From positions 674,501 through 738,500 of the forward strand of contig JAIUJO010000188.1 of the NCBI GenBank assembly GCA_023846275.1: DNA of 64,000 nucleotides, read 5' to 3'. The translations under genes were made by a program, and so were the position numbers. Below, piece after piece: positions 1 to 12,610 of this stretch (position 1 is the first letter of the stretch; each line of letters starts with the position of its first letter). This DNA comes from Vanilla planifolia. Lineage: Eukaryota > Streptophyta > Magnoliopsida > Asparagales > Orchidaceae. The notes under the pieces are model-generated. The model was not told where the DNA came from. It worked only from the letters and a program-made list of their open reading frames with translations, and searched no databases.

Positions 1-2463
1 TCATCTCAATCAAACCTCATTTGAAATTTTTATTAATTATTAAATAAATTAATTAAAAAATATTATTTTAATCCTAAAGTAAAATATATTAATGATAATA
101 GGAGATTGTCCAATGTAATGTAATATTACAGAAAAGCAATTATAACTTTAAAGGAATATAACCAAATAAAATAAAAAAGCTTTGAAAAAAAGGATAAGTT
201 TTTTTAGGCATGTTGTATTGAAAAGTACTAAAAAGATTAAATGTAACACCTAGAAACATAAAATTCGGTATAAATAAACATATCTGATAAAATATGCTAA
301 ACAATTTATCAATAAAATATAGAAAAACTTTGTTAACTAAATAGAGCTCATTAAGACGAGTCTAATGATAATAATTTTGTCTCGATGACAAATCATTTAG
401 ATTTACTACAAATTGCATAATCAAATAAGAAAAAAATAAAACTTTTCTAATTATAATATGTGATAAATAAATAATAAAAATAAAATGATTAAAATTGAAG
501 CAATGTAATATAACAAAATTAAAGTGAAGTGAAGGTCACATGAGTAGAGAATTAGATTTTCGTAGAAATATAGCTAAAACATAGCAAAAAACATAAATAA
601 ATTAGATAAATCACACTAAATGGCTTGAATGTGGCATGTTTAATAATAAAATTAGGACCAAATAAAAATTAATTATAAAATGTCTAAAAAGAATCTAAGT
701 GCTTTAAAAATATAAAAATTTGTACTAATTTGACAGAACCTGATGGAATGTGTGAACAATCATTTGTTTCATCTCGAGTAAGCCTCATTTTGATTTGCTC
801 CAACAAAATGCACTTAAATTATATCATAAAGTCAAAGTTAGATAAATTGAAACACATAATTAATGAAATAGAAGTTTTGTAATTGTCACAATAGAAGAGA
901 TTTAGAGTTTTGTAGTTATATAATGAAATCAAATGAAAAATTTAATAAATAAGGTCAATTCTACAAGAAAGTTGCATTCAAAAAACCGATGAAGATTAGG
1001 TTTAACTTTCTCAATCATCAAATTATGTAGGAACAAAAATTCCTCACAAAACATACAAATTCCGAGAAATAAAACACTTTAAAATGTACAAATGAATAAT
1101 TAACTTGATAAAGCTTGACAATAATAGTCCAATGTTGTTTGTTTGATCTTGTAAGAAACTTGTTTTAAACTTGTAACAATTACAAGCATAAATAAGCATA
1201 TATAATAAAAAATGTAATTTTCATATTCAGTAATATGTTTAAAAGTTGAATTAAGATAATCCTAAACTATGCGATAATGAAATTGAATGCATGAAAGTTG
1301 TATTAAAATGCACTAAAGTGACCACAGGTTACATTGTCTATCTTGAAATTAGGTATCAATCAAAGCATATCATAAGGTGAGCCTAAATGTTCAAAAATAA
1401 AATATTTTTTAAAATAAAAGAGAAAATTTGAATTCATATATCTCATTGGCATGAATCCAATGATGTTTATTTCCTCTCAATTCGACCAAATTTATGAATT
1501 ATGTGGAATTATAAAACGAAATAAGAATTGATATTAATAATGTTTTATTTTAATATTATTTAAATAATTAATAAATATAATTAGGTGATGTTGATGAAAT
1601 ATGATGTAATCAAATGAAAATAATATGAAGATGACAAGAAAGGAGAGTAAAATTTCATCATAATATGAGAAATAAACACGAACAATTAAATAAATGAAAA
1701 AAATTTTAAAAGAACTTTGTATTCAAGGATACTAAAGGGATTAGGACTAATAACCTTGATTATCAAATCAACTATGAATCAAAAAATAATGTACTAAAAA
1801 AATTTGTTATATAGCTTGATTAAGCCATTTAAGTTGAGTTCAATATCATTGTTTCATCTTCATCAAAATTTATTTGAAATTTTTACGAATTACCAAAGTT
1901 ATTAAACATCAATAATAATAAGTTTTTATTTCAATATTAGGTATATACATTAGAAATAAAATTATATAAATTGAGGAATATAATATAACTAAAAAAAATG
2001 GAAAATTTGATGAAATATGATAATTTGTATACAAAAGTTCCGTTTCAACATTCTAAGGATATTAATTGCAACATCTTCGATCAAAATAAGGTTAAAATTG
2101 AAATGCCTTACAAAGCATGCTTAGTAACAGTAAAACGTGCCAAAACCCTAGAAATCAAATCCTTAAAAGTGATAAATTAAAAACAAATGTTACAAATTAT
2201 TTGTGAAAGTTGCTTTGTAAGATATAAAGGAGATGGAGAGTAACATCCATAATGCATGGATCAGGTATCATTTTAAATGTTTGTAAAGCATATTATTACC
2301 ATAAAAAATAATATATTTCAAAATTACATTTAAATATTTAATTAGCTACAACTATTCTTAACGAGTTTAGTAATATTTTCTCTCTTGTAGATCAGACGTA
2401 GTTTTGAATTAATGGGAATTACCACACAAGTAATAAGACATCAAAATAAATTATTTTTTTAAA

Positions 2464-2510
2464 TATTATATATATATGTATATAATGTGTGTGTGTGTGT
2501 GTTTATATAT
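2464..2510. repeat. TA/TG microsatellite inside a satellite monomer
   Basis: A short TA run passes into (TG)n at 2486-2502 and then 'tatatat'. It sits where most monomers have a short 'aaatatatatta' stretch just before the 'aaagctaaaatgag' block. This suggests simple-repeat growth from a pre-existing AT tract of the monomer. Confidence 0.75.
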
Positions 2511-4785
2511 GTTAAGGTTTAATTGAGATAAATTGAATTAATGTGTTATAGCAAAATCATGGTATGATAAAGAAGGCACATGAGAGATTTAGAAAGTAGC
2601 ATTCAAAGGATACTATGGAGATCGAGTGTAACATCCTCAATCATCAAGTCACATCAATAGAAATGTTGTATAAAATAAGAAAAAACTATAAAATTTTAAT
2701 ATTTCAAAAAAATATAAAAAAATATTTAATTAGATAGAGCTCATTAACACAAGTATAATGACACTTGATTCGTCTCGATCGAGCCACACATGGGATTACT
2801 ATGAATTACTAAACAAAATAGTCATAAATAATATTAATTATAATTTAAATAATAAGAAAATATATATTAAAGTTGAAAAGATATCAATTTAATAAATGTA
2901 ATATAACCAAATCAAAAAAAATTATTAATGTCAAATGAGAGAAGATTTAAGGTGACATAATAATATAATACAATTAAAAAATGTGAGGAAATAAGAAAGC
3001 AAGAAAATAGCCGTCCAAGTTCTCAAAAGATAGAGTGTATCATCATCACTCAATATATTGGATATCAATTAAAAGATCTCAAGGAAAAATTTTCAACAAA
3101 AGAAAACAAAATATTTAAAATGATACAAATGACTATTTATTTGGATAGAGGTTCTTGAGGCTTGCCCATTGAGTTTTGTTTCATCTCAATCATTTCTCAT
3201 TTTGAATTATTGCAAATTAAAAAGTAAATTAAAAACAATAAAATATTATTTTAATACTATGTTATATATATTAAAGGTAAAATAAAAAAAACTAAAGAAA
3301 TATAGTATAACCAAGTTAAACCAATATAAAGACCACAATAGTAGAGAATTAAAGTTTCGTTATAATATAACAAAATTAAATTAAAAATTTGGAGAAAAAG
3401 ATAATTGGTAAGGGTCATTTCCATTTCAAAATACAATAGACATCGATTGTGACATCATTTATCGTCAAACAATAAAAGAATTGAAATGTCTCATGAAACA
3501 TGCAAAAACCCTTGAAATGAACTTCTTAAAAAACAATAATTTAATATTTAATTCGATAAAACTCATCAAAATTGATCCAACATCACTTGTTTCGTGTTGA
3601 TTGCACCTCATTTGTAATTTCTACAAAATAACTAATGTAATTAAGTATAAACAATAATAAATTATTATTTTAATATCAAGCAAATGAGGTAAATGAACAA
3701 AAGTAACAATAGAAACATTTAAGCTATGTAAAATTCAGATGATAGGAGAATTGGAGTTTAATAGTTACATAACCAAATCAAATTAAACCATTTTAAAAAA
3801 TGCCACAAACTATACAAGGAAGTTCCCTTTAGAGGAACTAAGGAGTTCAAGCATAATATGAACGAGCTTCAAGTATGTTATGAAAAAAAATGCATGACAA
3901 AGCACACCAAAAACTTAAAAAATAACAATATTTTAAATAACATGATTAAACATTATTTTCATATTTCTAAATGAGATAAGTACAACTACATTTCTTTTGC
4001 CTTAATCTCACATAATTAGGAATAGCATATAATTACAAAATAAATAAGAAAAAATAATAGCAAATTATTATTTTAAAATTAAGAAAATATATTATTAGAA
4101 TGAAAATGAGAGAAACTAAAGAAATCTAACATAACTAAACTAAAATGATGTAAGGATCACATGATAAAACAAATAGAGTTTCATAGAAATATAATCAAAT
4201 CAAAGAAAGAGTTTTAAAAAGTACGATAAATTGTAAAATAAATTTGTATTCCAAACTATTAAAGAGATGAAGTGTAACATCCTCACTAGGCAAATTAAGT
4301 ATAAATTAAAAAACTATAGTATTTTAAAAAATAAAAAATAAATATTTAATTTCATAAAAATCATCAAGATGAGTCTAAAGACGTTTGACCCATCTCAATA
4401 AAATAAAATTTCAAATGATAGTACATTATCAATGTTATAAAATAAAAAAATAATAAATTTTTTTTTAATAATAACTATATGTACATTAGTCAAAACATTA
4501 GATACATTGTAGTAATATAAAATAATCAAATAAAATAGAAAAATTTGAAAAAAGACCAAATAAATTGCATGTGAAATTGTTTTTTCTAACATACCAATGA
4601 TAATGAGTTCTTGATCATAAAATTATGTACAAATGGAAAACATATGTATTTATTTGGTATTTAATTTGATTGATGTTAAAAAGAAAAGTCTTATGATATT
4701 TGTTTAATCTCAATCATACTATTTTGTAATTACCATGAATTACAGACTTAAATAAGAAAAATAAAGAATACATTAATTTTTAGGG

Positions 4786-4904
4786 ATTTTATTTTTGACG
4801 TAGTATAGAATTTGTGATATTTCTTTTCGAAAATCAAAATCTATGCCACAAATGTCAGATTCATGCAAGCTCACTAAGGCAACCTGCAGAGATGCTCCGA
4901 CCAG

Positions 4905-4935
<31 letters not shown>

Positions 4936-4995
4936 CCGCAATGGGCGAAAGCCTGACGGAGCAATGCCGCGTGGAGGAAGAAAGTGTTTAATAAT
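4786..4995 (+). other. Non-satellite insert in a satellite monomer
   Basis: The satellite breaks off near 4785, within its AT-rich segment, and resumes near 4996 at the 'aaaatgag..aaagcaatctaat' block. The roughly 210 bp between is clearly richer in G and C. Its right part is a plastid-type 16S rRNA fragment (4902-4977). Its left part, about 4790-4900, does not look like 16S rRNA or like the monomer, and I do not recognise it. A 75-residue minus-strand frame crosses the insert but also crosses the rRNA piece, so I do not call a gene. The structure resembles filler DNA captured at a break repair, possibly from two sources. Edges are accurate to about 10 bp. Confidence 0.65.
4902..4977 (+). pseudogene. 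Plastid-like 16S rRNA gene fragment
   Basis: This stretch contains the universal small-subunit rRNA block ACTCCTACGGGAGGCAGCAG (4906-4925), followed by 'gaattttccgcaatgggcg' and 'aaagcctgacggagcaatgc' and ending at 'cgcgtggagg'. The 'ttttccgcaatgggcgaaag' form is the plastid/cyanobacterial version; plant mitochondrial 18S has 'cttggacaatgggcgaaag' here. It corresponds to roughly positions 335-410 of the 16S molecule, so it is a small non-functional piece. From memory there is one likely change, 'gtgagga' for the usual 'gtgggga'. The flanks are not rRNA. The likely origin is plastid DNA transferred to the nucleus; a cyanobacterial source or an assembly artefact is less likely. Confidence 0.85.
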
Positions 4996-6457
4996 GCCAA
5001 AATGAGTTACATTAAAGCAATCTAATATATAAAAATCAAAGTAATATAAGGCCACAAGAGAAGGGTTTTAGGGTTATATAATAATGTAGTCAAATGAAAG
5101 TAAAAAACTGTTTAAAAATAAATGAATAATTTGGGAGAGTTCCATTCCAAAGATACCAAGGAGAACTACTATAATATCATTAATCATTATACTAACTCAA
5201 TGAGCTTACCAACTAAAGTCCAATAATAGTTTTTTTTTCAATGTTGGACCTTTTTTAACATTACAATAAATTACTTAAAAAATAAACAATAATAGTAGTT
5301 ATTTTTATATTAAGTGAATATGTATTAAAGCTAAAAATGATATATTCAAGAAATATAAGATTATTGAGTCAAAGTGATATAAAGGCATTAGAAAAGGAGA
5401 TTTGAAGTTATATAGCAACATAATAAAATCAAAGCAAAAACATTAAGGAATTGAGATAAATTCTAACATTGTTAGTTGTCAAAATCATATGACATTTGTT
5501 TCATATCGATCAAATTTTAATTACAATTACAATGACTTTTAAAAATAAATAAACAAAAAATAAATAATTTTAATATTATGTAAATATTTAATATATTTCA
5601 AATGAGATATATTGAAGCAATCTAAAATAACTAAATTAAAATTTTGCAAAGATCACTTGAGAGGAGAATTAGTATTTCATATTTGTATATTAAAATCAAT
5701 CATAAAACCATTTATAAATGAGATAAATTATATGAGAAACTTGCATTCTAATATACTAAAGAGATAAAATTTAATATACTAGATCATCAAGTTACCTTTG
5801 AAATTAAATGTCTCACAAAATGTGTAATATCTCTAAAAAAATAAATGCAGAAATGAATAAAAAAATTTGTATGATAGAGCATATCTAGACATGTCCAATG
5901 GTCTTTTTTTCTGATGTGGCATATTTAGAATTAGTAATAGTTTCCCTATTAAATATGTATAAATAATACTAATGTCTTTTAATATTTAATTAGTATAAAT
6001 GAAAGCTAAAATTTTATCACTTTAAGCAATGAAATGTAACCAAATCAAAATACTATGAAGGTCACACCATTGGAGATTTAGAGTTTCTTTGTAGATAAAC
6101 AAATCAAAGAAAAATATTTTAACAAATGGAATAAATTACAAGGAAAGTTACACTCCAAAATAATCCAAAGATCGAGTACAACAATCATTCATTAAATTAA
6201 GTATGAGCTAACATGTCTCCAAAAATATGCCAAGACCCTAGATAATAAAATATTTAAAAATAAATCATGAAATATTTATTTAGATAAAACACATCATGAA
6301 GAGTCCAATAATGATTATTTTGTCCCTAACAGGCATAGATAGGAATTAGTTCAAATTACCCGATTAAGTAAAAATAAATAATAATAAATTATTTTTTAAT
6401 GCAAAGTAGATATATAATAATTCTAAAATGTGGTAAATTGGTGATAGAGATAAATCT

Positions 6458-6815
6458 AACATTATTAGATTCATCTCGAGGAGCTCTATTAATCTAAATA
6501 TTATTTTTTTATTGCTCAATATTTTATTTTATAGTGTTACAATGACATTATTTATGGTACATTATGATTCATACCACATTTGAAGATTTAACATACCACA
6601 CTTGAACTTTTAAATATTTTTGAATGAAAATTTCTTATATAATTTTTTGTTTCTTTGAAAGTTTTTCTTTCATTTGGTTATATTATAGTGTAAATTTAAA
6701 TCTTCTCTTAGGTGACCTTCATGTGATTTACATTTGCCTATATTACATTACTTCAATTTATATCATTTTAGCATTAATATAAATTTACTTAGTATTAAAA
6801 TAAATCAATTATTTT
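6458..6815 (-). repeat. Inverted satellite monomer at the island border
   Basis: On the reverse complement this stretch reads through the monomer landmarks in order: 'aagtaatgtaatat', 'aaggtcacctaagagaag', 'gtatgaatcataatgt' and 'agagctcctcgagatgaatc'. The array to its left is in the opposite orientation, so a switch lies at about 6440-6460. Decayed LINE sequence starts immediately to the right, near 6835. It is the only inverted monomer I noticed in the window. Confidence 0.75.
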
Positions 6816-6834
6816 TTTCGAATGACATTATTAT

Positions 6835-8490
6835 AGTGTTGGAGAAATTACTACTTCATCAGTAGAGTAGTTCAAATGGTAACAATGTAACATAATATGC
6901 CTAATAATAAATAGTAACACTTCCTAAGAAGTGTAGGGGACATAGTGTTTTTTTTTTGTTGACCTGGTAATCATTGTTGATTCAAAAACATTATAGGTGG
7001 GTTATTTCTTAGGAAAACTATTTATCAATTTAGTCCTTTAAGTCAAAGTACTTCAGGATAAATAATACTTTTTATTTGCCACATGGCGAATCTCATATGT
7101 GTAAGTTAATTAATATTGAGGCTGATATACTACAAATAATATGATTTAGTAGAGTATTATAGGTCATTCTTTTTCCTTTTTGTTAGATAATTAGCTTTGC
7201 ATCTTTCTCATTACAGCTTACAAAAACTATCTTGACATAGAGGTGGAGGATTCACCAATTGTTCTTGAGTTGGTCAAGAAGATTGGCATATGGGATCATA
7301 AAAAGATTCAAAAGTTATTTGCACTTAATTTGGTATTTCATATTCTACATTCTCCTTGGGCTAAATAGAAAGAAATGGATATGATGTGCTTCAAATTTAG
7401 TGGGCATACCATGCTGGACTCAAAGACTATATACAACAACATGAATACAAGCCTTAATCTATTAAGGAAGGTGGTTGTCATCATTTGGAAATTGCAAATA
7501 GCCCCCAGGAAACATTTTCTTATCGAGCTTAGCATTAAATGAATTTCTTGCTTTCTCTTGGTTTCATGAAAGAAGGATTGAGATGTCTATGCTTTGTTGT
7601 TGTGGTTGTACTTTTAATCAAGATGTCCAACATTATTTTTAGAGTGCCATATTTCAAAAGAATTATGGTCCAACAACTTTTTCAATAATTGCTTCATGCT
7701 TGGTGGGATTAAAAGCAAAGCCAACACTTCCAGTTTTTAGCTCCTTAAATGGATGTCTATCAACGTGTGGCTAGCTACAGCTTCTCATAAAGTTAAATTT
7801 ATAATATTATCTTTATTCCAATTTTGGTATAATAAGAATATGCTGGCACAAGTAGATAAGGTACATAATTTAATAGCACTCTAAGTAAACACTTGAATTG
7901 CTCATACTATCTACTACAACTCTCCAATATCATTCAATGGGAACTCTGGTGGCCTTGATTGGCTAGTTGATACATATTATTGGACTCCTCCAATAACATG
8001 ATTAAACTCAATTGTGATGTTGCTATGCATGATGACTTTATTGTCTGAATTGGTATTATTATGCTGAATGACATCCGTAGACCTAATACTATTAAAAGAA
8101 AAACTTAATTTCATGTTAAACTGCTACCAAGGTGATTATCACTATTCTAGAAGCATTGAAATTATTGAGAATGCTACATCTTAAAGTTAAGGTAATGGTG
8201 ATTGAATTACAATCAACTAGATCCACTTATTTAGTGAATCAATTACTTTTCTCTATAATAAACAATAATTCTACAATAATGTTATTACATTCATCTAGGG
8301 TATGAAGTCCTTCAAAAGATCCCACAAAAAGAATCAAGGAAACCATGGCTTTGACAGGGTCACTAATAACACACATTTGTATGAATTTTGTAGGGGACTA
8401 TAGAATGCTCTTCCTAAACAACATCAACTTTGACTTTTTACAAATTTTATCCACAAGGTTTTACCTTCCATTCCTTTAGTTATCATGGAG
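6835..8490 (+). mobile_element. Decayed LINE A, 3' fragment (subfamily 1)
   Basis: Residual LINE ORF2 protein can be read on the + strand with many stops and shifts. Near 6850-6890 is the DNA phrase found in LINEs B and C after the reverse transcriptase ('agtagttcaaatg'). At about 7260-7300 is 'VLELVKKIGIWDHKKIQKLF', and near 7480-7515 'WKLQIAPRKHF', the lead-in to the zf-RVT region. At 8000-8090 'IKLNCDVAMHDDFIV', then a stop, then 'IGIIM' matches the start of the plant LINE RNase H domain, and 'DRVTNNTHLYEF' near 8300-8390 its last conserved block. Endonuclease and most of the reverse transcriptase are absent, as in a 5'-truncated insertion. No poly(A) tail or target duplication can be made out. 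Certainly non-functional. Confidence 0.7.
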
Positions 8491-10544
8491 AGGTTTGCCA
8501 CAGATTAGCTAATCACTTAAACAAATGGAGATGTATAGATGCCGTGGATGGAGACATAAAATGTGCCAAACAAGTATGACGAGTAGAATCGTATGTACAG
8601 AAGGTGGCATACGGTTGGTTAGTCAATGACATTGGCTGCAAAAGTGATAGAAACAATGGTGTTCGATGGAAATTGAATTTTCTTAGCCTTGGTGAGAGTA
8701 TGCTCAAGGAGAGCCTTACATTCTCTATTATATTTATTTGCTTTTGTTAGATTGAAAAATGGAATAGTAACTACTAATGATCAAAATTCACATTGACTAG
8801 CTATGAATATTGTCAAAAGCTAAATCTTGTAAGGTATTGAAGAAAAACCAAAATCAATTTTTTCTAATTCTCTAAGTCATAGGTGGAAGGTATTGATGTT
8901 CTTCATTCAATTATGGAATACCTGGAGCAAAACAACCCTAAAGTGATAATCCAAGATGTTTGAATTTTCCTTGATATTGGGGCATTAGGAATTATTGATG
9001 GTGAAATGCATTGCTGTATAAGGAAAAATGGAGCTCATTTTGTGAAAGTGTCACAACTTAAGGAGTTTGGGTATGATGAGAATATTTTTATAGAGGATTG
9101 AAGTACAACATTAGTATTGCTAAGTGAACTACTATAAGAAATATGTAAGGAAGCTGAGCCTCCACAAGGTAAGGCAAAATCAATAAAATGGGTAGTGAAT
9201 TGGAGAATATTTAAGGACCAAATGGGGTTACTGAATTGAGCGGTTGTAAGAATGGTGTTTGTGAGAATGTTAAAGTGGCCAAGGAAGACAACAATGTAAA
9301 GGGCACACATGAATCACATAGTTTGACTAAGGTTAACTTTAAGAGGGCACTAACATGAGAAGTAAAATGAGCATTATTAATAAAACTTCGATGAGAGTAT
9401 TTTTGTATTTACTTCTCAGAGATACCAAATACAATGGATGTCAAAATCCTTGCCCTTAAAAGTACCGCATACATTATTAACCAAGAAATACATCAATCAA
9501 ATTAGGCATGTTAATGTCAAATTATTTATTATTATTTAAACCTCGTGGTTAGGTTTTATGAATTTTTCTCTTTCCAATAGATAGGTAGAATACTATAGCA
9601 CAGGTGAGGCTATTTAAGAAGATTTTAGTTATTATGTGTGCCCTAGTCTCTATTCGATTCCTATCACTCCTTTTGCTTTGAACATGGACAATATACTATC
9701 TTGCCAAACATGTAAAGGAACTCATTTTGATTGATTAGGTGGATGATAGGCATGCAAAGGTTTTTCTTTACTAGGGTGTGTCTTAAGCTGTAATGGTACA
9801 AACCACTTCCAGTGGGAATATTGTTTGGTGGACACTTAGGTCATTCTTTATAATGTTTTGAATATGACATATTGCATACTATTTGTATCGAAGGTAGCAA
9901 GATGTGGCATATTTTTTTGTTCATGTGTACCCAATGTGCTAGTACATAGTACGACTATAGTTAGGAGTACAAGTCTTTTAAATAATTATCCTGATTAGAA
10001 AAACTATAGTGGGGCTGATTAAAAATAGTTAGTAGAGGGCCATAATGAAAATAGATAATGACTTTGGCAATGGATGATGGTCCTAAGAGGAGAATGAATG
10101 CCATAACTTAGTAGTCGAGGACAATAATAAGAATAGAAATTAGTAAGCATAAAATTGTAAAGCAATTTAATCATGAAGGTACATTGTAAATAAAGCAATA
10201 AAGTAGGTCTCGCACCAGCAAGATAGAAGCAAGGATGGTGCATTCATTATAGGAGGATGCTTTACTGATGAATTTTTAATGAAGTACATTACTAAGCTAT
10301 GAGGAGGTGGGTCTAGAACTGGAAATCTAAGAATAGTACATTTTAGTAGGGATGGGAACCTGATTTGTTGAATACTAACTTTGAAGACTTTGTGTGGGAA
10401 GGCATGCATCATCTAAACTATGTCATAAAATTTAGAAATTGCCTTAATATGAGAGGATGCTGTGCTATTTATGGGTCAATTATGTAGGTTTTAAATGGGG
10501 ATGGTGCATAGTGACAGAACATCATTTGTGATGCTGCAGCTTAA

Positions 10545-11245
10545 TTTTGTCGATAAATTATGGAATTTTTTATCTTTAGAATACCCGAGGGAATAAGGTA
10601 GTAAAATATCATTTATACTTTTAATATTTGGTAAGAGAGAATATGATTTTTATGCTTGTGCTTTTGGAAACATGGGTGGAAACCATTCATTTAGATGAGG
10701 AAGACTATTGGGCCAAAAATAGAATTACTTTATTTAGCCTTCTACTGAGCTTTCATGGCATTGTAATATTATGGTGGGGGTCATGTCAACCTTAAAATTG
10801 TAGGGTTTTATACTAAGGTGGTTACCATCCAAGTGAGATCTAATAGTATTGAAACTTGGACATGATGAGTTGTGTATGCATCAGAAGACCATATTATCAA
10901 TCAATAAGCTCTCAAACAAATTAATGATATAACTAAATTTTGTGAAAGCATACTTGTCATTGAAGACATTAATGCCTTACTTGCGAAGGAAGACAAAAAA
11001 GAAAAACTTTAGCAGATAGGCTCAACATGAATTTTTAAAGTTTTAAATGATTTACATCTGATAGACCTAACATTTATTTCCAATTGATTCATCTAATGTA
11101 ATAAAAAAGAAGGGAATGCCAATATATATGAGAGATTGGACAAACCATTTATTAATATTAGAAGTATGTAAGCTTACTCAAGCACCATTATTACACACAT
11201 ACCATACATTGGCTTGAACCATTGTCTTTTACTTATATAGTTTAG
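10545..11245 (+). pseudogene. LINE B endonuclease domain remnant
   Basis: This is a remnant of the APE-type endonuclease that nicks target DNA for LINE integration. A start resembling the usual N-terminal block is readable at about 10560-10640 ('VVKYHLYFLIFGKRENM'). It is followed by 'FMLVLLETWVET', which carries the catalytic Glu of the usual 'ETK' motif. 'IEDINALLAKEDKKEKL' near 10960-11010 corresponds to the 'GDFN' block. 'NIYERLDKPFINI' near 11120-11165 corresponds to 'LDRAL', and 'HIPYIGLNHCLLLI' near 11195-11240 to the terminal 'SDHxPL' motif. The domain is split over several frames with in-frame stops and cannot be functional. Confidence 0.7.
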
Positions 11246-11899
11246 ATGACCACTATTGGGTTGCACTAATGGGAGACTTCAATTCAAAAGCACTGAGCCA
11301 TCCATTCTCAAATCAACTATGGCTGTTGGTGTAGCTTAAAAGTTGACAACTATGTGATTCCTGATGGACAATTTATCCACCAAATTTTATTAGGCTTCGA
11401 TTGCATTAAAGAAATCGATTTCATCAAAGCATGGTATCATCCTTAAAAGGCCTTGCTATTTAGAATGGGAAATCAAAGTGCTAGAACTTAAATAATTGAT
11501 GAGTGGATTAACATAATGTATTGATGCACTCATAGCATCATTATATTAGAAGAAGCACAGTGCTGACATGTACCAAACTCAATTGGGCCACATTTGGAGA
11601 TGACAATATCCATTTACTCCAAGTAACATCAAAGTACACTTCAATAAACAATTATATTAACAAGCTAAAGATTGATAATAAGGAACTAATTTGCTCCTGG
11701 ATTGAGATAGATGACAAGCATATATAGTTTTTTATAAAAGTAGGAAGTTGTACTTGTGGCTCATATTAGTGATAATGTGTTTTGATCTATGGTGATATCA
11801 ATCAAAAGAAATAAGTCTCTTAGTTTGGATAGTATCTCAGCTAAATTTATGCACAAGTTTTGGAGGATTACATAAGCTGATATTCTTACAATAGTGAAA

Positions 11900-12610
11900 T
11901 AACTCACTAAAGAGAGTTATATGCCAAAACATTACAAAGATATAATCGTTATTCTCACCCCTAAAGTCAACGGAGTATCAAAACTAGAACAATATTTTCC
12001 CATGAGCCTATGCATTATGATATGCAAAGTAGTGAGAAATTATGTTATGGCTAGATAAATGGTTGGCCTGCCAAATATCCTTAATAGTGAGCAAGTTGGC
12101 TTTCTGTCAATCCGTGTTATATCTGATATTATTTTCATGGCTCTAGACATTGCCTCTTATATACATTTATCTACTTTAAAAGAAAGTTTGATGGTTTTAT
12201 GTTGGATATAGATCTGACTTATGACAAGTTAAATTGGAAATTTAGGATAAGTATTGTTAAGAATCTATAATTTCCAACTATTTAGTGTGATTGGACTGAG
12301 AGCCATACCACTACAACGAGATTTAGGATGTGGTAAATTAAATTGACCTACCTTACATCGAAGTGACTATGGTTGGGACGTCCTATCTCTCTATAATTCT
12401 TTATTATTGCGTATAAGTATCCCGTATTACTTATTAAATATAGACAAGATCATGCTATCTCAATTATGAATATGACTGGAGTTTCTTATCTTATGTTCAC
12501 ACACTATTGTATGTAGATGATTGGATCATTTATGCAAATACAATCTATGTTGTAGCAACACAATTTGGGTTATTATGAAGTAGTGTGAGCATTATGTAGG
12601 GCGGGTAGGG
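11900..12610 (+). pseudogene. LINE B reverse transcriptase remnant
   Basis: Residual reverse transcriptase is readable across frames. 'HYKDIIVILTPKVNGVSKLEQ' appears at about 11925-11990, split by one base in the text above; it is the 'LIPK..G' entry motif. 'GLPNILNSEQVGFLS' follows near 12065-12110, then 'MLDIDLTYDKLNWKF' near 12200-12240 (motif A, with its Asp) and 'LYVDDWIIYANT' near 12510-12545 (motif C, with both Asp). The 'PKV.G..KLEQ' wording is shared with LINE C but not with LINEs E and F, which defines subfamily 1. Multiple stops and shifts make it a pseudogene. Confidence 0.7.

Larger units (their letters stand above)
1..6457 (+). repeat. Diverged ~400-bp satellite array 1
   Basis: An AT-rich tandem array. 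Each monomer carries the same phrases in the same order: a 'taaagctaaaatgagataa' block, 'aaggtcacatgagag', 'atttagagtt', 'gcattccaagatactaagg', 'gagtgtaacatcctc', 'gatcatcaaat', 'agagctcatcgagatgagt', then 'atttgtttcatctcgatc'. The last phrase recurs near 1, 370, 757, 1135, 1462, 1845, 2762, 3170, 3583, 4000, 4385, 4700, 5230, 5485, 5900 and 6310. Spacing is therefore about 330-415 bp with some deleted monomers, roughly 16 units in all. Monomers are strongly diverged, so the array is old or weakly homogenised. No coding potential is seen; open frames inside it are short and not conserved between monomers. The family is not one I recognise. The + orientation is only a convention. Confidence 0.85.

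Noticed and set aside
1998-2180. 60-codon + strand open frame in satellite array 1
   Set aside because: It runs through ordinary monomer landmarks ('gcatgcttagtaac', 'gccaaaaccctagaaat'), and the frame is not kept in other monomers.
4902-4977. A functional rRNA gene or bacterial contamination
   Set aside because: Only about 76 bp of 16S is present, and satellite lies close by on both sides; a contaminating contig would continue as rRNA.
4773-5000. 75-codon minus-strand frame over the plastid fragment
   Set aside because: Half of it is antisense to the 16S rRNA fragment and it runs into satellite on both sides.
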